Positions 9,304-18,572 are shown, counted from the first letter of the stretch. The stretch: DNA of 64,000 nucleotides from Enterobacillus tribolii (GCF_003363015.1 NZ_QRAP01000004.1:278505-342504); one strand, 5' to 3'. Notes: generated by a model from the letters alone, not told the origin. Numbers and translations are program-made.

Positions 9304-11931
9304 ATGAGCGAAATCAGTCGTGCGGTTCTGTTCGGTAAGTTAAACGGCCTGCTGATCGGCAGCCTGGAAAACGCCACGGCCTTCTGCAAGCTGCGGGGCA
9401 ACCCCTACGTGGAGCTGGCGCACTGGATCCACCAGCTGTTGCAGCATCCCGAAGGCGACTGGCAGCATATCCTGCGCCATTTCAGCATCGACGCCGGTAA
9501 GCTCGGCGAGGACGTGGTGGCGGCCATCGATCGCCTGCCGCGCGGCGCCAGTTCGGTATCGGATCTGTCGGAACATATCGACAGCGCCGTCGAACGCGCC
9601 TGGGGCTTCAGCTCGCTGACCTTCGGCGCGCAGAAGATCCGCGGCGGCCATCTGATGCTGGCCATGCTGAACACCAACAACCTGAACAACCAGCTGCGCG
9701 CCATTTCGCCCGGCTTCGCGCAGATCAACGCCGCCACCCTGCAACAACAGTTTGAGCCGATCCTCGCCCGCTCCAGCGAGAAAGAGGCCGGCGCCGCTGC
9801 GGAAGGCGTCGCCGCGCCCGAAGGCGGCAGCATGCTGGAGCAGTACGGCAGCAACCTGACGGAAAAAGCGCGGCGCGGCGAGCTTGATCCGGTGACCGGG
9901 CGCGATGATGAAATCCGGCAAATCGTCGATATCCTGATGCGCCGCCGCCAGAACAACCCGCTGCTCACCGGCGAGGCGGGCGTGGGCAAAACCGCCGTGG
10001 TGGAAGGCCTGGCCGCGCGTATCGCCGCCGGCGACGTGCCGCCCAAACTGCGCGACGTGACGCTGTACCAGCTCGACATGGGCATGTTGCAGGCCGGTTC
10101 CGGCGTGCGCGGCGAATTCGAGCAACGTCTGCGCGCGGTGATTGACGAAGTGCAGTCCAGCCCGTCGCCGATCATTCTGTTCGTTGACGAAGTGCACACC
10201 CTGATCGGCGCCGGCGGCACCCAGGGCACCGGCGACGCCGCCAACCTGATGAAGCCGGCGCTGGCGCGCGGCCAGCTGCGCACTATCGGCGCGACGACCT
10301 GGTCGGAATATAAAAAATACATCGAGAAGGATCCGGCGCTGACCCGCCGTTTCCAGGTTGTGCAGGTACTTGAGCCGGACGAGAAACGGGCGGTGCTGAT
10401 GCTGCGCCATCTGCGCCACACGCTGGAGCAACATCACCAGATCATTCTGCTGGACGAGGCGGTGGAGGCCGCGGTGCGCCTCTCGCACCGTTACATTCCC
10501 GACCGCCAGTTGCCGGATAAAGCCATCAGCCTGCTCGATACCGCCTGCGCGCGGGTCGCGGTCAGTCAGCATGCGGAGCCGGGCAAGGTGGAGCACTGCC
10601 GCCGCCGCATCGAAGCGCTGGAAACCGAGCTGGACGTCGCCACGCGCGATGCCCGCATCGGCGCCGGCGACGCGGCGCGCCCCGCCGCAATTGAGGCTGA
10701 ACTGGAACAGGAACGCCGCCTGCTGGAAACGCTCAACGCCCGCTGGCACGACGAAGTGGGGCTGGTCAGCCAGATTATTGAACTGCGCGCCCGGCTTTAC
10801 ACCCCTGACGCCACGGAGGAAGGCGGCAAAGCGCCCGACGAGGCAGCGGTACGCGCACAGCTGGATGAGCGGTTGCAGCAGCTTGCCGTGTTGCAGGGGG
10901 AAGATCCGCTGATCTTTCCTTCCGTGGACGCCAACACCATCGCCTCGGTGGTCTCCGACTGGACCGGCATTCCGCTGGGCCGCATGATGAAAAACGAGGT
11001 GGAGGCGGTGCTGGCGCTGGCGGATACCCTGAACAAGCGGGTCATCGGCCAGAAGCACGGGCTGGAGCTGATCGCGCGCCGCCTGATTACGTCGCGCGCC
11101 AGCCTCGACGATCCCAATAAACCCATCGGGGTGTTTATGCTGTGCGGCCCGTCCGGCGTGGGGAAAACCGAAACCGCCCACGCGCTGGCGGAAAGCTTCT
11201 ACGGCGGCGAACGCAACGTCATCACCATCAACATGAGCGAATTCCAGGAGTCCCACACGGTATCGACGCTGAAAGGCGCACCGCCGGGCTATGTCGGTTA
11301 CGGCGAGGGCGGCGTGCTGACCGAAGCGGTACGCCGCCGGCCTTACAGCGTGATCCTGCTCGACGAAGTAGAGAAAGCGCACACCGACGTACACGAGATT
11401 TTCTACCAGGTGTTCGACAAAGGCTGGATGGAGGACGGTGAAGGGCTGCGCATCGATTTCCGCAATACCATCATCATCCTCACCTCCAACGTCGGCAGCG
11501 ACGTGGTGAGCACGCTGTGTGCCGATCCCGCGCTGCTGCCGGAGCCGGAACAGTTTACCGCCGCGCTGCGCGAACCTCTGCTGCGCGCGTTTCCTGCCGC
11601 CCTGCTCGGCCGCCTGATCGTGATTCCCTATTATCCGCTCAGCGACGCAGTGCTGGGGGATATCGTCAGGCTGCAACTGTCGCGCATCCGTAACCGGTTG
11701 CAGGAAAGCCATCAGATGACCTGTTCGTTCGACGACGAGGTGATCGGGCAGATCGTCAGCCGCTGCACGGAGGTGGAGTCCGGCGGGCGCATGGTGGACA
11801 CCATTCTCACCAACACCCTGCTGCCTCAGATCAGCCACCGTTTGCTGACCGCCGGCACGCAGGGGGAGCATTACCGGCATCTGCATATCGGCTATGCCGA
11901 TAAAGCATTTACCTATGATTTTCGGCCATAA
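9304..11931 (+). CDS. clpV: T6SS sheath-recycling AAA+ ATPase ClpV (TssH)
   Basis: 875 aa, typical for ClpV. The Clp-N region (~1-160) binds the contracted TssC sheath. Two AAA+ modules follow: Walker A GEAGVGKT near residue 223 and GPSGVGKT near 615, with matching Walker B segments (ILFVDEVHTL and VILLDEVEKA). A coiled-coil middle domain lies around residues 420-530. ClpV unfolds contracted sheath so that TssB/C can be reused. It begins 2 nt after tssG. A long open frame on the opposite strand is a codon-bias shadow. Confidence 0.97.
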   Translation: MSEISRAVLFGKLNGLLIGSLENATAFCKLRGNPYVELAHWIHQLLQHPEGDWQHILRHFSIDAGKLGEDVVAAIDRLPRGASSVSDLSEHIDSAVERAWGFSSLTFGAQKIRGGHLMLAMLNTNNLNNQLRAISPGFAQINAATLQQQFEPILARSSEKEAGAAAEGVAAPEGGSMLEQYGSNLTEKARRGELDPVTGRDDEIRQIVDILMRRRQNNPLLTGEAGVGKTAVVEGLAARIAAGDVPPKLRDVTLYQLDMGMLQAGSGVRGEFEQRLRAVIDEVQSSPSPIILFVDEVHTLIGAGGTQGTGDAANLMKPALARGQLRTIGATTWSEYKKYIEKDPALTRRFQVVQVLEPDEKRAVLMLRHLRHTLEQHHQIILLDEAVEAAVRLSHRYIPDRQLPDKAISLLDTACARVAVSQHAEPGKVEHCRRRIEALETELDVATRDARIGAGDAARPAAIEAELEQERRLLETLNARWHDEVGLVSQIIELRARLYTPDATEEGGKAPDEAAVRAQLDERLQQLAVLQGEDPLIFPSVDANTIASVVSDWTGIPLGRMMKNEVEAVLALADTLNKRVIGQKHGLELIARRLITSRASLDDPNKPIGVFMLCGPSGVGKTETAHALAESFYGGERNVITINMSEFQESHTVSTLKGAPPGYVGYGEGGVLTEAVRRRPYSVILLDEVEKAHTDVHEIFYQVFDKGWMEDGEGLRIDFRNTIIILTSNVGSDVVSTLCADPALLPEPEQFTAALREPLLRAFPAALLGRLIVIPYYPLSDAVLGDIVRLQLSRIRNRLQESHQMTCSFDDEVIGQIVSRCTEVESGGRMVDTILTNTLLPQISHRLLTAGTQGEHYRHLHIGYADKAFTYDFRP

Positions 11932-11962
11932 CGTTTATCTGTAACGACATGGAGGACAGACT

Positions 11963-12898
11963 GTGCTGACGCAACGAAAACAAGAAGTCACGGAATCGTT
12001 CGGCTGCGACATGCACGCGTTGCCGCCGGGTTATCGTTTTGCGCAGGTGGAGATTCAGCGGGTGATCGGCGAAGGCGGATTCAGCATCGTCTACCAGGCA
12101 TTCGACCACCGGCGCAAACATACCGTCGCCGTCAAAGAATATTTTCCGACCGCCATAGCAGCCAGGGATGGCAAAGGGTGGGTGATGCCGCGCAACGCGT
12201 TTTTACAGCCCACCTTTGATGCCGGGCAGTGCTATTTTCATCAGGAGGCGCAGATTCTCGGGTCGCTGTCTCATCCACGCATCCCGCGCCTGCTCGGCTA
12301 CTGGCGCGGAAACGGCACCGCCTATATCAGCACGCCGTTATTTAACGGGCAGAACCTGAAGAAACGCTATGCGGAAAATCCGGCGATGGTCAACGAAACG
12401 TGGCTCAAAACGCTGCTCGTTCCATTGCTGAACACGCTCGGCGCAGTACACCGGCAGGGCTGCCTGCACCGGGATATTTCGTGGGATAACGTCCAGATCC
12501 TGGACGACGAGCGCCCCGTGCTGCTGGACTTCGGCTCCGCCTGCTTCGACAACGGCGACTGCCGCAGCCGCACCGATATCGTGCTGAAACCCGGCTTCTC
12601 CCCGGCGGAGCTGTATTGCAGCAAAGGCGGCGAGGCGCACGGGCCGTGGTCGGATATTTATTCGGTCGGCGCGCTGATCTACACCCTGATTACCGGACGT
12701 CTGCCGCCGGTCAGCCTGACGCGCTGTATTGAGGATAATTACCGCCCGCTGGCGACGCAGCACGTGGAAGGCTATTCAGACGGTTTTTTGCGGGCCATTG
12801 ACCATGCGCTGGCGGTGAGCGTGACGAACCGGCCGCAGGACGTCGCCGCGTTCGCACGTCAGTTGGGGGTTTATTTCGCCGACTGCGTCAGCGGATAG
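11963..12898 (+). CDS. Short Ser/Thr protein kinase of the T6SS locus (PpkA/Stk1-like)
   Basis: 311 aa with a GTG start and a strong GGAGGA site 6 nt upstream. Kinase motifs are complete: glycine loop VIGEGGFS (~34-41), ATP lysine in VAVKEYFP (K58), HRDISWDN (~168-175), DFG in LLDFGSA (~189) and PGFSPAELY as the activation-segment end. The kinase domain fills the protein; no membrane helix or periplasmic sensor domain is seen, unlike P. aeruginosa PpkA. It lies 31 nt after clpV and most likely phosphorylates the FHA protein TagH, opposed by the PP2C enzyme. It ends the T6SS operon before a strong terminator. Confidence 0.88.
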   Translation: MLTQRKQEVTESFGCDMHALPPGYRFAQVEIQRVIGEGGFSIVYQAFDHRRKHTVAVKEYFPTAIAARDGKGWVMPRNAFLQPTFDAGQCYFHQEAQILGSLSHPRIPRLLGYWRGNGTAYISTPLFNGQNLKKRYAENPAMVNETWLKTLLVPLLNTLGAVHRQGCLHRDISWDNVQILDDERPVLLDFGSACFDNGDCRSRTDIVLKPGFSPAELYCSKGGEAHGPWSDIYSVGALIYTLITGRLPPVSLTRCIEDNYRPLATQHVEGYSDGFLRAIDHALAVSVTNRPQDVAAFARQLGVYFADCVSG

Positions 12899-12908
12899 CC
12901 ATTAACCC

Positions 12909-12941
12909 TTGCCGCGGCGAAGCGGATGTTCGCCGCGGCAA
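12909..12941. terminator. Bidirectional terminator between the kinase and the barrel gene
   Basis: A perfect 13-bp inverted repeat (12909-12921 and 12929-12941) with a 7-nt loop lies between convergent genes. It is followed by GTCATTTC on the + strand and by a short T-poor tail on the other, so it probably serves both operons. Confidence 0.75.
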
Positions 12942-12979
12942 GTCATTTCAGAACACGTCATTGCCAAAAGAATAACCGA

Positions 12980-14278
12980 TCAAAAATAGTAACTGACCGA
13001 GATCTGCCAGCGCCGGTCGGGGCGGATTTGGTATGTCGTTTCCGCGTCCATCCGGTAGATTTTCTGCCACTGCAACGCCACGTCCACCGGCCCGATATGG
13101 CGCCTCAGCTCGGCAAAGCCCAAATTCTTCTGGCGCTGTAAATCCCGCTGCACAATGATGTTGAGATCGTACTGATCCACCACGTCCTTCCAGTAGGCCT
13201 GCACCAGCGCGGAGCGGCGCGGCGACATCAGATCCAGCGCCTGCCGGGCGGAATTGCCGTAAGACGCGCCGCCCTGCACCAGGCCATAGCGCGAGGCGGT
13301 GGAAAACGCCGACATCGCGCGTTCGTTGTCGGCGCTGCCGTCGTAGTGCCCTTCCAAACGCAGGGTCAGCCGGTTTTCGCCGGTCCAGGTGATACCGGCG
13401 GAAGCGCGGTTACGCCAGGCGACGTCCCACTGGCTTTCGGGCAGTGAGGTTTGCCAGGCAAACGGCTGCCGCCCTCCCGCCCATTCGAGGTAAGCCAGCG
13501 TAGAACGCGACAGCACCCGCGCCAGGTTCAGGCCGATCTGCGGCGAGCGGTGCGACTCCTGGAAATACAGCAACTGCGGATTCAGGTTTTCGGCGAAACG
13601 GTAACTGCCCACCAGCAGCAGACGATCGCGCGGGTTGCTGGCTCCCCAGTCGAGGCTGGCGCTGTCGTCGCTGGGCTGCCCGGCGAGCTTCGGCGACACG
13701 ATGGCCGTTAGCGCCGCCTTGTCCCAAAACTGTTGCAGGCGCACCATCGCGTTACCCAGACGATTGGTGCGCAGGGTTTCCGGATCGGCGGAAATCACCG
13801 AGCGCACGGTGCCGCGTCCGAGGAAATCGGTGGGGTTGTAGCCCAGCGCCACGCCGTAGCGGGTGTTGACGCGCCCGGCATCGATCAGGGTGCGCGGCGT
13901 CAGGCGGTAAGTCAGGTAGGCTTCGCGCAGCGAATTAACGTTGCGGTTGCGGCTCAGCCCGCGGTAAAAACGGCTGTCGATCCGGTTGGATAGCACCAGC
14001 CGCCAGTCCTGGGAGAGCCGCCCCATCAGCGGGGTGTCCCAGCGCATATCCAGCGAGACGCGCTGCACGTTGCCGCTGTTCTCATTGATGGCCGAAGCCG
14101 CTTCGGCCATCACGTTCAGCGTCTTATCCTTTACGTCGCTGAATTCGGTGTTGTCCGCCAGATCAAGGGCGTCGAGGGACGCATCCGTCCCGCTCAGCGC
14201 GGGCGCGGCATACAGCACGGCAACCGCCGTCAGGCAGGCCAGCCGGGTAAGACGAAAAGCAAATCGCTGCGCCGCCAT
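12980..14278 (-). CDS. Putative outer-membrane beta-barrel protein of the ABC/LolA-like operon
   Basis: 432 aa. An N-terminal signal peptide (hydrophobic LTRLACLTAVAVLYAAPAL, cleavage near residues 28-32) is followed by long stretches of alternating polar/hydrophobic residues rich in Arg, Tyr and Trp, and the protein ends in SVSYYF, the terminal phenylalanine typical of outer-membrane barrels. Segments such as RLSQDWRLVLSNRIDSRF and DAGRVNTRYGVALGYNP look like barrel strands. It is the last gene of a four-gene minus-strand operon, 3 nt after the LolA-like gene. I do not recognise a named family; a porin or a receptor for the cargo of the upstream transporter is the inference. It is not a TolC type, since no long coiled coil is present. 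Confidence 0.65.
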   Translation of the reverse strand: MAAQRFAFRLTRLACLTAVAVLYAAPALSGTDASLDALDLADNTEFSDVKDKTLNVMAEAASAINENSGNVQRVSLDMRWDTPLMGRLSQDWRLVLSNRIDSRFYRGLSRNRNVNSLREAYLTYRLTPRTLIDAGRVNTRYGVALGYNPTDFLGRGTVRSVISADPETLRTNRLGNAMVRLQQFWDKAALTAIVSPKLAGQPSDDSASLDWGASNPRDRLLLVGSYRFAENLNPQLLYFQESHRSPQIGLNLARVLSRSTLAYLEWAGGRQPFAWQTSLPESQWDVAWRNRASAGITWTGENRLTLRLEGHYDGSADNERAMSAFSTASRYGLVQGGASYGNSARQALDLMSPRRSALVQAYWKDVVDQYDLNIIVQRDLQRQKNLGFAELRRHIGPVDVALQWQKIYRMDAETTYQIRPDRRWQISVSYYF

Positions 14279-14281
14279 GCG

Positions 14282-15067
14282 TCAGTTGTCCTTAAAGTGC
14301 GGCAGGAAGTCGCGCTGCAACCAGGCTTCCGGCACGTCGCGCCAGGCGAAATCCTGATGGCGGATCACCGTGACCAGTTTGGCGTTCACTCCGTCGATGA
14401 TCACCGCCTCGGTCGGACGAATGCCGTTCAACGCCTGTTCGTAGCGGCGGTAATAGGTCGTTTTCAGCAAATTGCCGTTAACCGCGTAAAACTCGGCCTT
14501 GCGGCTTTTGAAATCCGCTTTGTCCACCCACAGCTCCATCGACGGGTAAGCCGCGTCCGGGTTGCTCGCCGTCAGGTGCAGACGATAACAGTCGCGCGTT
14601 TGCCGGTCTCCGTCCTGGATCTGTTCTTCTCCCACCAGCGCCGCCCGGTAGTCCGCCGCCCAGTTGGCCGTCACCACGTCGCCGTTAGACGCCTGCCCCA
14701 GCAGGCGCTGCTGCGGGGAAATCGGCACGCTGGCGCGGCTGGCCGGATCGTAAAGCCACAGGTCGCGCCCGCTTTTCAGCGTCAGCTTTCCGGCGTCACG
14801 CTGCGGGCTGATAAAACGCAGCAGGCTGCGGAACTGGCCGCCGTCCGGCGCCGCGCGGGAATAGAGCACCAGTTGGCTGGTTTCATGCTGTTTGCCGTTT
14901 TTATAGCTGATGAGCGTGGTAATCAGGCTGAACGAGCGGTCCGGATTACGTACCGCATCGCTTTTTTGCAGGATCTCCTGCGCATCGGGGCTGGCCCACG
15001 CCGGTGCCGCGCCCAACAGCGCGCACATAAGCCCAAACGGAGCCAGGTGTCTGAAACGAAATCGCAT
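14282..15067 (-). CDS. LolA-fold periplasmic outer-membrane lipoprotein-sorting-like protein
   Basis: 261 aa from the ATG at 15067, which has AAGGAAG upstream and precedes a clean signal peptide (LMCALLGAAPAWA, cut near residue 26). The mature part begins SPDAQEILQKSDAVRNPDRSFSL and contains SQLVLYSRAAPDGGQFRSLLRF, LWLYDP, and YPSMELWVDKADFKSRKAEFY, which fit the LolA-like fold labelled outer membrane lipoprotein-sorting protein. Such proteins carry a lipid or acyl cargo across the periplasm. It sits between the permease gene (54 nt upstream) and the barrel gene (3 nt downstream). It is not the housekeeping LolA, which is about 200 aa and encoded elsewhere. Confidence 0.8.
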   Translation of the reverse strand: MRFRFRHLAPFGLMCALLGAAPAWASPDAQEILQKSDAVRNPDRSFSLITTLISYKNGKQHETSQLVLYSRAAPDGGQFRSLLRFISPQRDAGKLTLKSGRDLWLYDPASRASVPISPQQRLLGQASNGDVVTANWAADYRAALVGEEQIQDGDRQTRDCYRLHLTASNPDAAYPSMELWVDKADFKSRKAEFYAVNGNLLKTTYYRRYEQALNGIRPTEAVIIDGVNAKLVTVIRHQDFAWRDVPEAWLQRDFLPHFKDN

Positions 15068-15121
15068 ACTTTTATCTTCCTTGTAAGTAAGGGCTGGCAT
15101 TTCATTGCCTGCCGTGCGGGA

Positions 15122-16513
15122 TCAGGTATGGCGCAGCGCCTGCACGATATACACGTTCGCCGCGCGCCGCGCCGGCCACCATGACGAAAAGACGGTCGCT
15201 ACCAGTAAAATCCCCATCACGCTCATCACCATCGTCCACTCCCCCCAGACACTGACGCGGATGGGAATGGGGGCAATCACGCCCGGCGGCTGCCAGGTCA
15301 GCCCGGAGCGGTTGATGATGTAGGCCAGCACCAACGCGGTACTCACACCGATCAACGAACCGATGGCGCCCAGCAGCATGCCTTCGCTGAGGAACAGGCG
15401 CTGAATGTCGCGCCGTTTCAGCCCCACCGCGCGCAGCGTGCCGATCTCTACCGTTCGTTCCAGTACGGCCATCCCCATGGTATTGCCGACGGTGAACAAC
15501 GCGATACACAGGATCAGCGCCAGCAGAAAGTTGAAGATTTTGCCGAACATTTCAAGAATTTGGTTATACAACGGCTGCAGCTCGGCGAAGTCGTACACCG
15601 TCAGCGGTTCGGCCGCCAGCGTGGTGCCGAAAAGCTGGTGCAGGCGCGCCCGCGCCGCGTCCAGCTGGGTCGTGCTGTGCAGTTGCAGAATAATGGCCGT
15701 CACGCCCGGACGCTCCGGGCCGAACAGCAGTTGCTGGGCCTGCTGCAGATGAATGCCGACGAAGCTGTCATCCAGTTCGCGCGCGGCCTGGGGCTGCGTT
15801 TTCGTGACCTGCACCCGGATGATGTTCGGCGCTCCGCCGGTTGACGCAGCCAGCAGTTCGATGTGCGACCCCGTACCAGACTCCCGCGCGCCGTGTGTGT
15901 CCTGCGCCAGTTGCAGCAGGTCGTCGGGCAATGCCTCCGCCGGCTTATCGCCCGCGGCAGGCGGCGCGCCGCAGGGCTGGTCATGCACGAACTCGCACAG
16001 TTGCAGCAAGCGCGCCAGCCCGCCGCCAATCATCGCCGCATCCGGCATTCCGGCGCTGAGCGTCTGCCGGGCATGCAGGTTTGCGCCAAAGTGATACTCA
16101 TCCCAGTCGTTCAGTTGCGCCTGTCCGATGGCCTCGCTGCCGTAAATCAGGGCGGGCCTGGAAGTGCCGACGGCGTAATGCCCGGCGATGCCGGTCAGCA
16201 GCAGCACCGGCGTAGTAACCACCAGCATCGGCTTCAGTACCGGATCATCGGCAAGGGTATCCATGATTTTTTGGTAATTGCGGATGCTGTACTCCGCCGG
16301 GTTGCCCGTACCATGTAACAAGTAGTCGCGGTGCTGGATTTGCAGGTGCCCGGTATCGCGAATAAAGGTGGTTTGCAGGCTGTACTCAATGGAGCGGTTA
16401 TAGCCGCCGAACAGCAGAATCCCGACCGCGCCGACCACGATGGCGCACAGCGTGGAAAGCGTACGGCGGCGATTACGCAGCAGGTTGCGCAGAGCAAGTT
16501 TGAATGTTTGCAT
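15122..16513 (-). CDS. ABC transporter permease, FtsX/MacB-LolC family
   Basis: 463 aa from the ATG at 16513 (a GTG one codon upstream is also possible). Topology is the four-helix FtsX plan: one helix near residues 20-42 (LSTLCAIVVGAVGILLFGGY), a large periplasmic domain to about residue 320, and three helices near 325-445, with the conserved ERTVEIGTLRAVGLKRRDI block. The periplasmic domain carries a pair of cysteines (CEF...QPC). This type acts by mechanotransmission on periplasmic cargo, as in LolCE and MacB. The upstream ATPase gene ends 8 nt before. Only one permease is encoded, so a homodimer is expected. Confidence 0.87.
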   Translation of the reverse strand: MQTFKLALRNLLRNRRRTLSTLCAIVVGAVGILLFGGYNRSIEYSLQTTFIRDTGHLQIQHRDYLLHGTGNPAEYSIRNYQKIMDTLADDPVLKPMLVVTTPVLLLTGIAGHYAVGTSRPALIYGSEAIGQAQLNDWDEYHFGANLHARQTLSAGMPDAAMIGGGLARLLQLCEFVHDQPCGAPPAAGDKPAEALPDDLLQLAQDTHGARESGTGSHIELLAASTGGAPNIIRVQVTKTQPQAARELDDSFVGIHLQQAQQLLFGPERPGVTAIILQLHSTTQLDAARARLHQLFGTTLAAEPLTVYDFAELQPLYNQILEMFGKIFNFLLALILCIALFTVGNTMGMAVLERTVEIGTLRAVGLKRRDIQRLFLSEGMLLGAIGSLIGVSTALVLAYIINRSGLTWQPPGVIAPIPIRVSVWGEWTMVMSVMGILLVATVFSSWWPARRAANVYIVQALRHT

Positions 16514-16521
16514 CACTTTTC

Positions 16522-17205
16522 TTACCCCGCATCCGGACGGCTGACGCTGCCGTCGTGTACCTGATAAAGGTCGTCGGCCTCCGCGATAACCTGCGGATCG
16601 TGAGAAGAAAAGACCACCGTCACCGCCTGTTCACGCTGTAAGCGGCGCAGCAGTTGCAGAATCGCGCGGCCGGTTTTGCTGTCGAGGTTGGCGGTTGGCT
16701 CGTCGGCCAGCACCAGCGCAGGGCGGTGAACCAGCGCCCGCGCGATGGCGACCCGCTGCCGCTGACCGCCGGAGAGCTGCCCCGGCAACGCATCCGCTTT
16801 ATCCTCCAGCCCGACGCTTTCCAGCATTTCCATTACGGCGCGTTTACGCTGGGCGATGCTGCTGCGTTGCAGGATCAGGGGGATTTCAATATTCTCACGC
16901 GCAGTCAGCACCGGGATTAAATTGAAGTTCTGGAAGATAAAACCAAGGTGGCGGGCGCGGAAAGCGCTGCGCTGGTCGTCATTAAGGCGGCTCATTTCCT
17001 GATCGGCAATCACCAGCCGCCCGCTGTCAGGGCTGTCGATACCGCCGATAAGGTTGAGCAACGTGGTCTTTCCGCTGCCGGATTGCCCGGATAACACGGT
17101 AAAACGCTGTGGGGTGACGTTAATATTTATATCCTTGAGCGCGTCTACCCTGACCTGCCCTAACAAATATGTTTTGCAGACATCCTGCATTTCTACTGCC
17201 CACAT
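16522..17205 (-). CDS. ABC transporter ATP-binding protein, LolD/MacB family
   Basis: 227 aa. Walker A SGQSGSGKTT (~40-49), signature LSGGQRQRVAIARAL (~143-157), Walker B PALVLADEPTANLDS (~161-175) and the H-loop SSHDP are all present, with FIFQNFNLIPVLTA as the Q-loop region typical of the LolD/MacB group. It energises the permease encoded just downstream. It is the first gene of the four-gene minus-strand operon; the start codon is preceded by a weak GGAAT and by a long AT-rich region that should hold the promoter. Confidence 0.9.
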   Translation of the reverse strand: MWAVEMQDVCKTYLLGQVRVDALKDININVTPQRFTVLSGQSGSGKTTLLNLIGGIDSPDSGRLVIADQEMSRLNDDQRSAFRARHLGFIFQNFNLIPVLTARENIEIPLILQRSSIAQRKRAVMEMLESVGLEDKADALPGQLSGGQRQRVAIARALVHRPALVLADEPTANLDSKTGRAILQLLRRLQREQAVTVVFSSHDPQVIAEADDLYQVHDGSVSRPDAG

Positions 17206-18053
17206 TTTTATTCTTATTCCTTTTTATAATAAATCTTTTTATTCAGGTCGTTATAAATACGAACAAAAAATACCGTCTATAATAGTCACCGTATAAACAA
17301 TCGACACTGTCAATGCTGTGTATTAAAGGCATTACTAATTTTTATTTTAGAAAATATCACCGCAAACAACCTACGGTCAAGACTGCCAACAGATTGATAA
17401 ACTCCTATAAATATTAAATTTGGCCCCCGAAAATAAGAATAATCTTTAATCATAGGGTGTTTATCCCCTTTCATTATGAAAAATGGTTAAGGGTTATTCC
17501 CGATACACTGTTGCCGCTATATTAGCCACTGACTTCACGGCAGAGCTCATACAATCCTGAAGAATTAAAACCCCGGAATAGTGGGCGAAAGTCAGCAACC
17601 ATCTGAAACAGGCAGGACATATCATTCTTTCTGAAATACTCTGCGAACAACGCATCTTGCCTCTGGAAATATAAAAAAAATAGGATTATTCATTGTGAGT
17701 CGCTAACAACAAATACAGATTACCCCTACCTTTTTAAGGAAAAAGATTAACACCGGGCAATATTCTGATTCGCATCCAGACATAAAGACATTAATATAAC
17801 CAATGCTACTTTCTTATTAAGAATCTCTTCTTAACAAAGCGTAATTACATAGATAAAAGACTTTCGCCATGGAAGGAAATGTTATTTTATAGCTTATTAT
17901 TCTACCAGCTACCATAAAGGCGAGTGATGAATCGAAAATCATCGCGGTATTTGTTGTGGCGACGGGCGTTTATCGGTTATTTTTTAGCGGAGCATCACTG
18001 TAGCCGACGCATAACACCGTCCGGATGGCTCACTTTACAGAGAGGGATCGATA
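17206..18053. other. AT-rich gene-free region of about 850 bp
   Basis: This stretch lies between divergent operons and should contain both promoters. It is visibly AT-rich compared with both sides. No convincing protein-coding frame was found; the open frame starting at 17924 overlaps the ClbS-family gene in another phase. A short inverted repeat TTAAGA/TCTTAA at about 17816-17835 is the only small structure seen. No RNA gene was recognised. Confidence 0.6.
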
Positions 18054-18572
18054 ATGGGCGTGCCGCAAACCAAATCAGAGTTACTCCTTGCCATCGACAA
18101 GAACTTCAACAAACTGTCTGGCTATCTCAATGCTGTTCCTCCCGGACTTACCAGCGCCAAATCAATGGCAGGGCATGTCAGGGGCACCACGATGAGCGTG
18201 CACAATCTGGTTGCTTACCTGCTGGGCTGGAATACGTTGCTCGCCAAGTGGATATATCTGGACGAAGAGATGGAGCCCGTCGATTTTCCGGAAACCGGCT
18301 ATACCTGGAGCCAGCTCGGGCTGCTCGCGCAAAAATTTTACGCGGACTATGAGGATATGGAATTCGGCATCCTCATCAGTAACCTCGGGGCGGCCAAAAA
18401 AACAATCGTCAGCCTGATTGAGGAACGCAGCGACGAAGAACTCTATGGCATGTCCTGGTACGGCAAGTGGCCCCTGGGAAGGATGATTTCATTCAACACC
18501 GTGGCCCCTTATGCCAATGCCTGCGCAAGGCTGCGGGCATGGGCCAAAGAAAACGGCGTCAGCCTGAGGTAA
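18054..18572 (+). CDS. ClbS/DfsB family four-helix bundle protein (DUF1706)
   Basis: 172 aa, matching the ~170 aa of ClbS. Family blocks: MGVPQTKSELLLAIDKNF at the start, KSMAGHVRGTTMSVHNLV near residues 42-60, YLLGWNTLLAKW, FPETGYTWSQLGLLAQKFY, and the closing NTVAPYANACARLRAW. ClbS of the colibactin cluster hydrolyses the cyclopropane warhead of the genotoxin and protects the producer; other members of the family are of uncertain function and DinB-like in fold. The AGAGAGGGA site precedes the ATG. It stands alone, facing the tdc operon, and no polyketide or peptide synthase gene is in the window. Confidence 0.88.
   Translation: MGVPQTKSELLLAIDKNFNKLSGYLNAVPPGLTSAKSMAGHVRGTTMSVHNLVAYLLGWNTLLAKWIYLDEEMEPVDFPETGYTWSQLGLLAQKFYADYEDMEFGILISNLGAAKKTIVSLIEERSDEELYGMSWYGKWPLGRMISFNTVAPYANACARLRAWAKENGVSLR

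Noticed and set aside
9340-11886. 848-codon open frame on the minus strand opposite clpV
   Set aside because: It mirrors clpV exactly, has a composition expected from antisense of GC-rich codons, and shows no domain; clpV itself is certain.
17924-18352. 142-codon + frame overlapping the ClbS-family gene
   Set aside because: Different phase from the ClbS frame, no family features, and the ClbS frame is clearly coding.
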